Part shown: positions 1 through 7,076 of the stretch, piece after piece
How positions within the stretch are numbered: position 1 is the first letter of the stretch
Layout: the number at the start of each line of letters is the position of its first letter
NCBI GenBank assembly: GCA_910589655.1
Contig: CAJUTJ010000185.1
Span: 1 to 33,433, forward strand
Direction: 5' to 3'
DNA length: 33,433 nt
DNA from: an uncultured Acetatifactor sp.
GTDB taxonomy: Bacteria; Bacillota; Clostridia; Lachnospirales; Lachnospiraceae
Notes under the pieces: model-generated
What the model was told of the DNA's origin: nothing
The model's database searches: none
What the model saw: the letters and a program-made list of their open reading frames with translations, nothing else
Position numbers and translations under genes: made by a program

Positions 1-102
1 CTTCCAGACATGCCGACGCAGTCGGCACAAACAATCAATGAATCGGTGCACGGCCGGAAGAATCCGCTTGCGGATTCTTCGAGAAACTTCATCCCTTTCA
101 CA
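1..102. repeat. Dispersed hairpin repeat family A, copy A1 (partial)
   Basis: First unit of a direct repeat whose next copy starts at 103 (period 102 bp). It holds a perfect 7-bp hairpin at 11-27 (arms TGCCGAC and GTCGGCA, loop GCA) and a second perfect palindrome near 60-81 (arms AAGAATCCGC and GCGGATTCTT). It lacks the downstream hairpin modules of A2 and A4. The left end may continue outside the window. Short ORFs running through it are repeat-derived and not credible genes. Confidence 0.8.
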
Positions 103-275
103 CTTCCAGACATGCCGACGCAGTCGGCACAAACAATCAATGAATCGGTGCAAGGCCGGAAGAATCCGCTTGCGGATTCTTACAACTGCATTAGCTGTTT
201 GGGAAGAAGCTCTGCTCCGCAGAGCGTGAAATCACTTAGCGAGGTCTTTTCGAGCTTAGTGATTTCCTTCACACT
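103..275. repeat. Dispersed hairpin repeat family A, copy A2 (full length)
   Basis: Repeats A1 almost exactly, then carries two more hairpins: GCTCTGC/GCAGAGC at 209-225, and 12-nt arms AAATCACTTAGC (229-240) and GCTTAGTGATTT (254-265) with one mismatch. The element ends directly against the stop codon of the minus-strand lipoprotein gene (stop at 276-278). In that transcript it would therefore be the start of the 3' untranslated region. No U-tract follows the hairpins, so classical intrinsic termination is unproven. Confidence 0.8.
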
Positions 276-995
276 TTAGTCGCTCTGAACATTCTGCTTT
301 ATGATCTCAAGGACGCTTTCATTGAGCTCCTGACAGTGGAGAATAACGGCATCATCGCCCTGATCCATGACATCCATTGTGTTTCCGCCCAGCTGTAAAT
401 AACACACATAATTCCCGATCCGGTCAACACGGGAAGCCTGTATAATACCTATGTTCTTAGGATACTGCATGGTATTTCCGACCTGAGCTTCACGATAGGC
501 GTTTAATGCATTTTCTACCTCTTCCACCTTATCATCTTTTGCCCGGATAATCAACATGGTATCTACATTTGCGCTGATCATGGGCATCTCTGCCAGATAG
601 TCATCATACATATCCGCAGTGATACCGAAAGAGGCCTCCAGCATATCGGGCAGGAGCGCCATATCCGGGAAATAATTTTCACCCAATTCATTGACAATAG
701 CCGTCTTTATCCCTTCCATCTCTTCCGTCCAGCCTTCTTCATAATTATGGCCGTTCCCTTGCGTTTCACTGCCGCCCTGAGGCTGGCTGCTCTGGGTCTG
801 ATCCCCCTGAGTCTGGCTTCCTGACGCTTGGTCATCTTGAGTCTGGCTCCCTGACGCTTGGTCATCTTGAGTCTGGCTCCCTTGGGCAGGACTGTCCGGC
901 GGGACACTGCCGTCATTATTCCCTTGATTGCCTCCACAGGCAGACAAACTTAAAACCATCATTCCGGTACACAATAATACTCCAAATCTTTTCAT
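276..995 (-). CDS. DUF4358 domain-containing lipoprotein
   Basis: Predicted secreted lipoprotein of 239 aa. Residues 1-20 form a lipoprotein signal peptide with a lipobox ending LSAC, so Cys20 is the likely lipidated residue and the protein should sit on the outer face of the membrane. A Ser/Gln/Thr/Asp-rich linker with 10-residue repeats follows, then a C-terminal domain of about 135 residues that resembles DUF4358, a domain of unknown function common in Lachnospiraceae lipoproteins. I chose the start at 995 over an in-frame ATG at 1022: it begins the signal peptide directly and has GGAG seven bases upstream. The gene stands alone, with family A repeats on both sides. Function is unknown; a cell-surface or envelope role is only inference from the lipobox. 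Confidence 0.82.
   Translation of the reverse strand: MKRFGVLLCTGMMVLSLSACGGNQGNNDGSVPPDSPAQGSQTQDDQASGSQTQDDQASGSQTQGDQTQSSQPQGGSETQGNGHNYEEGWTEEMEGIKTAIVNELGENYFPDMALLPDMLEASFGITADMYDDYLAEMPMISANVDTMLIIRAKDDKVEEVENALNAYREAQVGNTMQYPKNIGIIQASRVDRIGNYVCYLQLGGNTMDVMDQGDDAVILHCQELNESVLEIIKQNVQSD
811..880 (-). repeat. 30-bp in-frame tandem repeat in lipoprotein linker
   Basis: Two near-identical 30-bp units (811-840, 841-870; one substitution) and a 10-bp start of a third. They encode a 10-residue repeat of the type GSQTQDDQAS in the linker between the lipidated Cys and the DUF4358 domain. The unit is a multiple of three, so copy-number change would alter linker length without breaking the frame. 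Confidence 0.9.
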
Positions 996-1052
996 AATAA
1001 TCTCCATTTCTGCGCTGCCCAAGAGGATGCGTAAACACCCTCTCCGATCACA

Positions 1053-1087
1053 GGCGACTTTGCGTCAACACGCAGGCACAAATCGCC
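1053..1087 (-). other. Possible hairpin in the leader of the lipoprotein gene
   Basis: Interrupted inverted repeat upstream of the lipoprotein start: outer arms GGCGA/TCGCC, then TTTG/CAAA with a bulge, and an inner 5-bp stem TGCGT/ACGCA. It would lie in the 5' untranslated region if the promoter is further upstream. I see no convincing -35/-10 pair that settles this. The rest of 996-1161 shows nothing clear. Confidence 0.3.
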
Positions 1088-1161
1088 ATGTAAAATTAAG
1101 TTTCTAAGATACCTTATCAGTATATCCCCTTTACCTCAGCATAGACACCCAAAAACAAACA

Positions 1162-1281
1162 CATCCGCCAATACGGCACAAACAATCAACGAATTGGTGC
1201 AAGTCTGGAAGAAGCTCTGCTCTGCAGAGCGTGAAATCACTTAGCGAAGTCTTTTCGAGCTTAGTGATTTCCTTCACACTT
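1162..1281. repeat. Dispersed hairpin repeat family A, copy A3 (one module missing)
   Basis: Matches A2 and A4 but lacks the AAGAATCCGC palindrome, and its first hairpin is degenerate. The GCTCTGC-type hairpin and the long AAATCACTTAGC/GCTTAGTGATTT stem are kept. It ends seven bases before the stop codon of the minus-strand ABC gene at 1288, so like A2 it lies just past the 3' end of a gene. Confidence 0.8.
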
Positions 1282-1287
1282 CATACT

Positions 1288-3051
1288 TTACACACTTATT
1301 TGCAGTTCATACAATTTCTTATATATGCCATCCTGTGCCAGAAGCTCCTGATGGGTGCCCTGTTCCCTGATCTTGCCCTTATGCATTACCATGATACAGT
1401 CGGCATGTTGTATCGTGGAAAGACGGTGCGCCACCATAATCGTGGTCCTGCCCTTCATCAGCTTCTCCAAAGCCTCCTGAATCAACAGCTCCGTCTCCGT
1501 ATCAATGTTTGCCGTGGCCTCATCCATAACAAGGATCCGGGGTTTATGCGCCAGTGTTCTGGCGAAGGACAAAAGCTGTCTCTCACCTGCGGAGAAGGTA
1601 GACCCTCTCTCGGAAACCGCCTCCCGATACTTTTTCGGCAGTCTCTCTATAAAGTGAGAAGCATTGACATATTCCGCAGCCTCCTCAATCTGCCCTGATG
1701 TAATGTCCTCGTTATATAGACGAATATTACTCTCCACAGTTCCCTCAAAAATAAAAACATCCTGCTGCATCTGTCCGATGGCGCTCCGAAGCTGCTTTTT
1801 ACTCAATTTGCGGATATCCACGCCGTCAATATAAATATTCCCCTTCTGGATATCGTAATATCTGCCGATCAGGTTGAGGATGGACGATTTTCCTGCACCG
1901 GTGGCTCCCACAAACGCCACGCTCTGCCCCGGCTCAATGACAAAGGACACATCCCGCAGCACGTAATTTTCATTATCATAAGCAAACCACACATGGGAGA
2001 ATTCAATCTTCCCTTGAATTTCCGGCAATATGACGGGATTGTCATCTTCCTGTACGGCAGGCTCCTCATTCATAATGGTAAATATCTTTTCCGCAGAAGC
2101 TATGGAGGACTGCAGCGTGGAAAACTGCTCCGCCAGCTCCTGAATGGGATCGAAAAAGGACTGAATATACTGCGCGAAAATGTAGAGGGTACCGATGGAA
2201 ATCACGTCTCCCAGCACATCCCGGCTGCCCACCCCCAGCACAATCATTAAAGAAATTACGCTTAAAATATATACCAGAGGCCGGAAAACGGCAAACACAA
2301 GCATCTCCCTGTAATACGCTTTGAAAAGCAGTCTGTTCTTGCCGTCAAATTCCTCAAACTTGCGCTGCTCCCTTCCGAATATCTGGATAATGCGCATACC
2401 GGAAATATTCTCCGACAAAAACGTGTTAATATCCGTCAATCTCGTTCTGGACAGACGGTAAGTCTCTCTGGCAATCTTACGGAATACCACCGTCAGCACT
2501 GCCACGACAGGCAGCAGCACAAACGAAACCAATGCCAGCTTCCAGTCCATCAGAAGCATTACCGCTGCCAGTCCCACAATTTTAACCATGTTGCGGAACA
2601 GCCTGACCAAAATACCGGAATACATTTCATTCAACGCTTCCACATCATTGGTCACTCTTGTGACCAGTTTTCCCACGGGCGTGAGATCAAAATAACGGCT
2701 GCTGAGGCTCTGGATATGGGCATAAAGCTCCTTGCGGACCGTGTGGATAATGCTCTGGCCCGTCTTCTGCAGTATCCATGTCTGGGAAATATTAAAGACA
2801 AAGCTAAGAGCCAATACAATACCGTATTTCACGGCCGTATCCACGATAATATTATAATCGCCGTTGGCCTCAAAGGTATCCACCGCGTCACCGATCAGAA
2901 CCGGCCGGTAGAGGTCAATCCCCGTCAACGCAAGCACCAAAATCAGGCTTAAAAGCATCCATCCCGCATAGGGCTTCATATAAGAAAGCAAATGGAGCAA
3001 TGCGCTTCCTTTATAATTGGATTCCAAATTGTCTTCCGTCAAAGTGCTCAT
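1288..3051 (-). CDS. ABC exporter half-transporter, catalytically complete subunit (BmrD/YheH-like)
   Basis: 587-aa fused membrane plus ATPase half-transporter of the multidrug/lipid exporter type. Residues about 25-310 form the six-helix membrane domain; the ATPase domain follows. Visible motifs: Walker A GATGAGKSS (about 382-390), signature FSAGERQ (486-492) instead of LSGGQ, Walker B ILVMDEA with catalytic Glu511, and H-loop His542. The altered signature with an intact Glu is typical of the consensus-site partner in heterodimeric exporters such as B. subtilis BmrC/BmrD. It lies 212 bp downstream of the partner gene on the same strand, so the two should pair. The start is the ATG preceded by AAAGGAGC at a rather long spacing of 13 bases. 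The transported substrate cannot be read from sequence. Confidence 0.9.
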   Translation of the reverse strand: MSTLTEDNLESNYKGSALLHLLSYMKPYAGWMLLSLILVLALTGIDLYRPVLIGDAVDTFEANGDYNIIVDTAVKYGIVLALSFVFNISQTWILQKTGQSIIHTVRKELYAHIQSLSSRYFDLTPVGKLVTRVTNDVEALNEMYSGILVRLFRNMVKIVGLAAVMLLMDWKLALVSFVLLPVVAVLTVVFRKIARETYRLSRTRLTDINTFLSENISGMRIIQIFGREQRKFEEFDGKNRLLFKAYYREMLVFAVFRPLVYILSVISLMIVLGVGSRDVLGDVISIGTLYIFAQYIQSFFDPIQELAEQFSTLQSSIASAEKIFTIMNEEPAVQEDDNPVILPEIQGKIEFSHVWFAYDNENYVLRDVSFVIEPGQSVAFVGATGAGKSSILNLIGRYYDIQKGNIYIDGVDIRKLSKKQLRSAIGQMQQDVFIFEGTVESNIRLYNEDITSGQIEEAAEYVNASHFIERLPKKYREAVSERGSTFSAGERQLLSFARTLAHKPRILVMDEATANIDTETELLIQEALEKLMKGRTTIMVAHRLSTIQHADCIMVMHKGKIREQGTHQELLAQDGIYKKLYELQISV

Positions 3052-3133
3052 ATTATATAAAATGCTCCTTTCCAGTTACTCCGGCACATTGCCCCCTTCG
3101 TTTCCTTCCGATATCCTGTCCGGCCAAAAAACG

Positions 3134-3161
3134 GATTTATGTGCTGCATGGCTTGTGTCAA
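3134..3161 (-). promoter_or_regulatory. Weak candidate internal promoter between the ABC genes
   Basis: On the minus strand a perfect TTGACA (3156-3161) is followed after 16 bases by TAAATC (3134-3139), a poor -10. It could give extra transcription of the downstream ABC subunit across the 212-bp gap. The -10 is weak, so this is tentative; no other feature is evident in 3052-3263. Confidence 0.25.
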
Positions 3162-3263
3162 AGCAAAACAGCGCAGCCCAAATCTTCAAAGCTCACCGGA
3201 TAAAGCCGTAAAACGTTTATCATTCGGCACGGATGGGCATATACACGGAATCTTATCATGAAA

Positions 3264-5030
3264 TCAATAATTCTTCAATTCCTGTTCCAGCTGCTGCTTC
3301 TCGTAAATATGGGCATAGAAGCCGCCCAGTTCCAGCAGTTCCTCATGGGTGCCGTACTCCGTCATCTCTCCCTCCGTGAGCACTGCGATGTGATCCGCCT
3401 TCTGCAGAGTGGAAACACGATGGGCAATGAGGATGGTCGTCATACCTTTGCGGAGCCGTACCAGATTCTCCAGAATCTGCTCTTCCGTATCCGTATCCAC
3501 TGCCGAAAGGGAATCGTCCAGAATCAGGATAGGGGCGTTCATTAACAGAGCCCTTGCTATAGAGCTTCTCTGTTTCTGTCCGCCGGACAGCGTAACCCCT
3601 CTCTCCCCGACCACTGTCCCGTAGTTTTCGGGGAATTCCATAATATTGTCGTGAATGCAGGCAGCCCTTGCGGCCTGATGAATCTTTTTCCGCAGTTCCG
3701 GATGCTCCCCGATTCTTTCCTCCAGCCCAAAGGCTATATTCTCCTCCAATGTATCCGAGAACAGGAAATTGTCCTGAGGCACATACGCCACATCTCTGTG
3801 AAGCTCCGCAAGGGGCAGTTCCCCGATAGGCTTGCCGTCGATCAGCAGCATCCCTTCCTCACAGTCATAGACCCGCAGCAGCAAATCTGCCAACGAAGAT
3901 TTCCCGCTGCCTGTTCTCCCTAAAATAGCCAAAGTCTCTCCCGCTTTTACATGCAGGTTAATATTTTTCAAAACAGGGATTTCCCCGTCAGGATATGTAA
4001 AAGTCAGATGATTCAGTTGAATATCTCCCTTGATATGATCGGCCTCCGTCCACTCAGGGTATTTATCCACGATATCCGGCTGCTCCTCAAAGATACAGGA
4101 AATCCGCTTGTGCGCCGCAGCCGCCTGTGTAAAGGCATTAATACAGTCTCCACAGGCAATCATTGGCCATACCAGCATACCGATATAGGTATTAAAAGCT
4201 ACAAACTGTCCGATAGAGACCTGTCCGGCCAATACCATTTTCCCTCCGAATATCAATGTCAGCAGCAGGCTTATGCCGGTGACTGCATCCAAAGCCGGCC
4301 CGAAGACGGCACGGAGCTTTACCACCGCCAGATTTTTCTCCATATTATTGATGCTTGCCTCTTCAAAAGACCGAAAATCCGCCTCTTCCTGTACAAAAGC
4401 TTTTAATACCCTGACTCCCGCCAGACTTTCCTGTACCTTGTCGGACAGCTCCGAGAAAGCATCCTGCCTTCTGAGCTGCCGCTTTTTCACTTCAATGCCG
4501 TAAAAATAACAGCCTATCGCTACCAAAATCAGCGGGATAAAAGCCATCAATGTGAGTCTGAAATCCACATACACCACCATCTTCACCAGCACCATGACCG
4601 TCATCACCACCGCGTCAAAGGTAGTCACCACAGCCATTCCCACTGCCTGTCGGAGGGCCTGAAGGTCATTGGTGAAATGAGCCATTAAATCCCCCGTCTT
4701 ATGACTGTTAAAATACCTTGCCGACAGTGTCTCCAAATGCCCGAACATATCGTTCCGGAGACGGTATTCAATCCCTCTGGCGGCTCCCTGAAGAAAATAG
4801 CGCCAGCCGAACCGTCCCAATGTCATAATCAAGCCTGCTGCCAATATCTTAAAAAGCACGGGGGCGACTCCCTGCATATCCATGCTGCCTGCCGTAAGTC
4901 CGTCTATAATCTCCCCTGTATACTGAGGAATATAGAGACTGGCCAAATCCACCAAGAGCAGGACGATAATACCTGCGAAATAGTTCCACTTATATTTCCA
5001 TAAATACGGTTTCAATGAAAATTTTTTCAT
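3264..5030 (-). CDS. ABC exporter half-transporter, degenerate-site subunit (BmrC/YheI-like)
   Basis: 588-aa half-transporter with an N-terminal six-helix membrane domain (about 15-305) and a C-terminal ATPase. Walker A is GRTGSGKSS (371-379) and the signature is a canonical LSGGQ (481-485). Walker B reads ILILDDS, with Asp506 in place of the catalytic Glu; the H-loop His is about residue 537. A Glu-to-Asp change in one subunit and an altered signature in the other is the known arrangement of asymmetric heterodimeric exporters. Its ATG overlaps the stop of the upstream SGNH hydrolase gene (ATGA), so the two are probably translationally coupled. The downstream gene is its likely partner. Drug, lipid or peptide export are all possible; identity as an exporter is firm, substrate unknown. 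Confidence 0.9.
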   Translation of the reverse strand: MKKFSLKPYLWKYKWNYFAGIIVLLLVDLASLYIPQYTGEIIDGLTAGSMDMQGVAPVLFKILAAGLIMTLGRFGWRYFLQGAARGIEYRLRNDMFGHLETLSARYFNSHKTGDLMAHFTNDLQALRQAVGMAVVTTFDAVVMTVMVLVKMVVYVDFRLTLMAFIPLILVAIGCYFYGIEVKKRQLRRQDAFSELSDKVQESLAGVRVLKAFVQEEADFRSFEEASINNMEKNLAVVKLRAVFGPALDAVTGISLLLTLIFGGKMVLAGQVSIGQFVAFNTYIGMLVWPMIACGDCINAFTQAAAAHKRISCIFEEQPDIVDKYPEWTEADHIKGDIQLNHLTFTYPDGEIPVLKNINLHVKAGETLAILGRTGSGKSSLADLLLRVYDCEEGMLLIDGKPIGELPLAELHRDVAYVPQDNFLFSDTLEENIAFGLEERIGEHPELRKKIHQAARAACIHDNIMEFPENYGTVVGERGVTLSGGQKQRSSIARALLMNAPILILDDSLSAVDTDTEEQILENLVRLRKGMTTILIAHRVSTLQKADHIAVLTEGEMTEYGTHEELLELGGFYAHIYEKQQLEQELKNY

Positions 5031-6685
5031 GTCAAATCAACCTCAATCATTCTGCTTGCGTGTCCTTCACTGCCGTTGGCAAAAACAGCGGTCACATAAT
5101 ACTGCCAGAAAATGCCTCCTTCCGCCGTAAAGGGCAGAACGGCCAGCGATTCCTTCTCTTCCTTCGTGACAGTCCGCACCACCTCATAGGTCAGCTCCTC
5201 TTTTTTCTTAGCGTATACATGATAGGACACCGCTTTCTCCACTCTGTTCCATTGAAGCAGGAAACTGCCCTTGCCGTTTTCCACGGAAATCTCCTGTGCC
5301 ACAAAGCCTGTGACGGCATCCTCCGCGTACACTCTCGCTTTACCGGCGCCGTCAGTCCTCTTCTGAGGCTTCCTGATTTCCTCTATGGGTATCGGTGCAA
5401 CCATTTCTTTTAACCCGTCCAGCTGTCCGTCCCTGTCATACTCTTGTATCATCTGAACCACCATATCCGCGTAGACCTGAGCGCCGTATTCCTGAAGATG
5501 AGCTTTATCGGAGACTCCTGCGGCATAAGCGCCCTCAGGATACTCCCCTTCCTCCAGCCACATATATAAGCTTTTACTCTCCTCGGAACCGATTTTATTC
5601 AAATAATCATTGCTGCGTTTACTCAAATCAAGTACGGGGATCCCTTGCTCCGCCCCCATTTTCAGCATCTGCTCCCGATATCCGGGAAAACATAATTTAT
5701 TGCTGCCGTCCTCCTCCAATACCCGCATGGTCACGGGCGTCACAAGGACACACTGCGCCCCTCTGCGCCTGCAGGCATCTATGTACCGCTGTATAAAAAA
5801 AGGAAAATCCTCCTCGGGTATGTAACGGTTTGGGCGGATTGCCGTAGCGTCATTATGGGCAAACTGGACGAACATATAATCCCCGGGGCATAAAATCTCC
5901 AGCACTTGATCCAGCTTCCCCTCCTCATAAAAGGACTTGGCGCTCCTGCCGCCGATGGAGCGGTTTTCGATTACTGCCTGAGGCAGCTCATAAGTCCTTG
6001 CAAGGGAATAGGTGCTGTGCTTTGCAGGATACTCCCTATATTGATCCTTTCCCCGAAAGAACCGGTAAAGCATCTGCCCCCATCCTGTCTGAGGATAAAA
6101 TCGTCTCTCATAGCTTTGCACCGTAGAGTCCGACACCAGAAAAATTCTGGGAATCTGCCGTTTTTCTTTGGCCGGTTCTTCCGTGATTTCCAGAGACTCC
6201 AGATAGATATCGCCCTCTATTACCTGCTCATGTATGTCCGCCAAAGCCGCCGTCACAAAGGTCAAAGTAAAACCGTCGCCTGTAAGGCAGAGCGTCACCG
6301 TTACCTCCCTCTTCTCTCCCGGCTTCACAATAACCGCTTCCTCTTTCACGATTCCGTTTACCCGGATATGGCAGGTATAAGGCTCCCCTGTAGGATTTAC
6401 CAACACTGCTTTTATCAAGTAATTGCTTCCGGAAAGTTCTCCTGACAGCCGTGTCGTTTCCTCATAATAATAAATGCCAAAGCCCGTCTCTTCGATTTCC
6501 TGCCATACACGGCTGTGAATCTTCAGGATACCATCCCTCTCCTCAAGAAAGCTTCTGCCGGCTTCCTGCTTTGGGTTTCTGGGATAATATACGCCGTCCA
6601 CCCATCCCGGCGCCTTTTCACCGAAAGTAATATCATGGAACTGCATCTCATCACAGCCCACACACTTTTTTACAAAATCCGACAC
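5027..6685 (-). CDS. SGNH/GDSL hydrolase, rhamnogalacturonan acetylesterase-like
   Basis: 552-aa protein with three parts: an N-terminal beta-rich region (about 1-170), an SGNH esterase domain (about 178-415) and a C-terminal fibronectin-III-like region (about 450-552). SGNH blocks are visible: nucleophile Ser187 in SDSTVQ, the Gly block NRSIGGRS (about 241-248), Asn278 in FAHND, and Asp393/His396 in DKAHLQ. This pattern fits the RGAE/YesT (CE12-like) group, which removes acetyl groups from pectin or related glycans. No signal peptide is seen, so it probably acts in the cytoplasm on imported material. The start is GTG with GGAGGAG five bases upstream. It is the first gene of an operon with two ABC exporter halves, an unusual pairing. 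Esterase fold is confident; the exact substrate is not. Confidence 0.85.
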   Translation of the reverse strand: MSDFVKKCVGCDEMQFHDITFGEKAPGWVDGVYYPRNPKQEAGRSFLEERDGILKIHSRVWQEIEETGFGIYYYEETTRLSGELSGSNYLIKAVLVNPTGEPYTCHIRVNGIVKEEAVIVKPGEKREVTVTLCLTGDGFTLTFVTAALADIHEQVIEGDIYLESLEITEEPAKEKRQIPRIFLVSDSTVQSYERRFYPQTGWGQMLYRFFRGKDQYREYPAKHSTYSLARTYELPQAVIENRSIGGRSAKSFYEEGKLDQVLEILCPGDYMFVQFAHNDATAIRPNRYIPEEDFPFFIQRYIDACRRRGAQCVLVTPVTMRVLEEDGSNKLCFPGYREQMLKMGAEQGIPVLDLSKRSNDYLNKIGSEESKSLYMWLEEGEYPEGAYAAGVSDKAHLQEYGAQVYADMVVQMIQEYDRDGQLDGLKEMVAPIPIEEIRKPQKRTDGAGKARVYAEDAVTGFVAQEISVENGKGSFLLQWNRVEKAVSYHVYAKKKEELTYEVVRTVTKEEKESLAVLPFTAEGGIFWQYYVTAVFANGSEGHASRMIEVDLT

Positions 6686-6751
6686 TTTTCTCCTCCGTTC
6701 CGGAATGACAATTTTCCTCTGTTATTTTCTCACCATTATATTATAGATTCT

Positions 6752-6779
6752 ATTGTATCCCCATTTTGCAGAGTGTCAA
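6752..6779 (-). promoter_or_regulatory. Strong sigma-A promoter of the esterase-ABC operon
   Basis: Minus strand: consensus -35 TTGACA (6774-6779), 16-base spacer, -10 TACAAT (6752-6757). It lies about 65 bases upstream of the GTG start of the SGNH hydrolase. Two further TATAAT motifs occur at 6735-6745 without a good -35. It is the only strong promoter upstream of the three-gene operon. Confidence 0.75.
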
Positions 6780-6881
6780 GGGACAAGAAAAAGATTCCTT
6801 ATTATGCGGCCCTGTCATTTATTTTATTATTCAATTAATAAAAAATCCTGTCTTTTTGTGCTCTTAGCGGTCTTTTCAAAT

Positions 6882-6947
6882 CGTTACTGTTCGCTCCGCC
6901 CACGGCAGCATATGCACGGAAATCGCAAAAACAGCGATTTCGCGCAT
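6882..6947 (-). repeat. Dispersed repeat family B, copy B1
   Basis: Read on the minus strand it aligns with copies at 22598-22662 and 28192-28253. It has a hairpin with arms GAAATCGC and GCGATTTC (6919-6941), extended by partly paired TGC/GCA ends, followed by a conserved tail around CGGAGCGAACAGTAACG. It sits in the gene-free stretch 6686-7076, which otherwise holds the operon promoter and the inverted repeat at 7004-7067. Confidence 0.65.
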
Positions 6948-7003
6948 GTCTGCCGCACTGTGCCAACCCGTACAAATCTCCCATTGAATCTGCCATCCTT
7001 AAT

Positions 7004-7067
7004 GCAAAATCAGGAAAGCGTTCATTGGACATCTTCCAACAAACGCTTTCCTGCCTTAACATTTTGC
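7004..7067 (-). terminator. Long inverted repeat after the CrtI-like gene, possible terminator
   Basis: Nested perfect arms: GCAAAAT/ATTTTGC (7004-7010, 7061-7067), CAGGAAAGCGTT/AACGCTTTCCTG (7011-7022, 7042-7053) and an inner TTGGA/TCCAA. It starts ten bases past the stop of the minus-strand oxidoreductase gene. That position suits a transcription terminator or 3' stabiliser, although no clear U-run follows on the minus strand. Confidence 0.5.
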
Positions 7068-7076
7068 ACATACCGT

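Noticed and set aside
1..275. CRISPR-like direct repeats
   Set aside because: Only two adjacent units about 102 bp apart with hairpins in each, no unique spacers and no cas genes.
1..279. Short plus-strand ORFs in the repeat at the left end
   Set aside because: They are translations of family A repeats; internal duplication in the predicted peptide just mirrors the DNA repeat.
811..880. CRISPR-like 30-bp repeats
   Set aside because: Units are directly joined without spacers and encode an in-frame peptide repeat of the lipoprotein.
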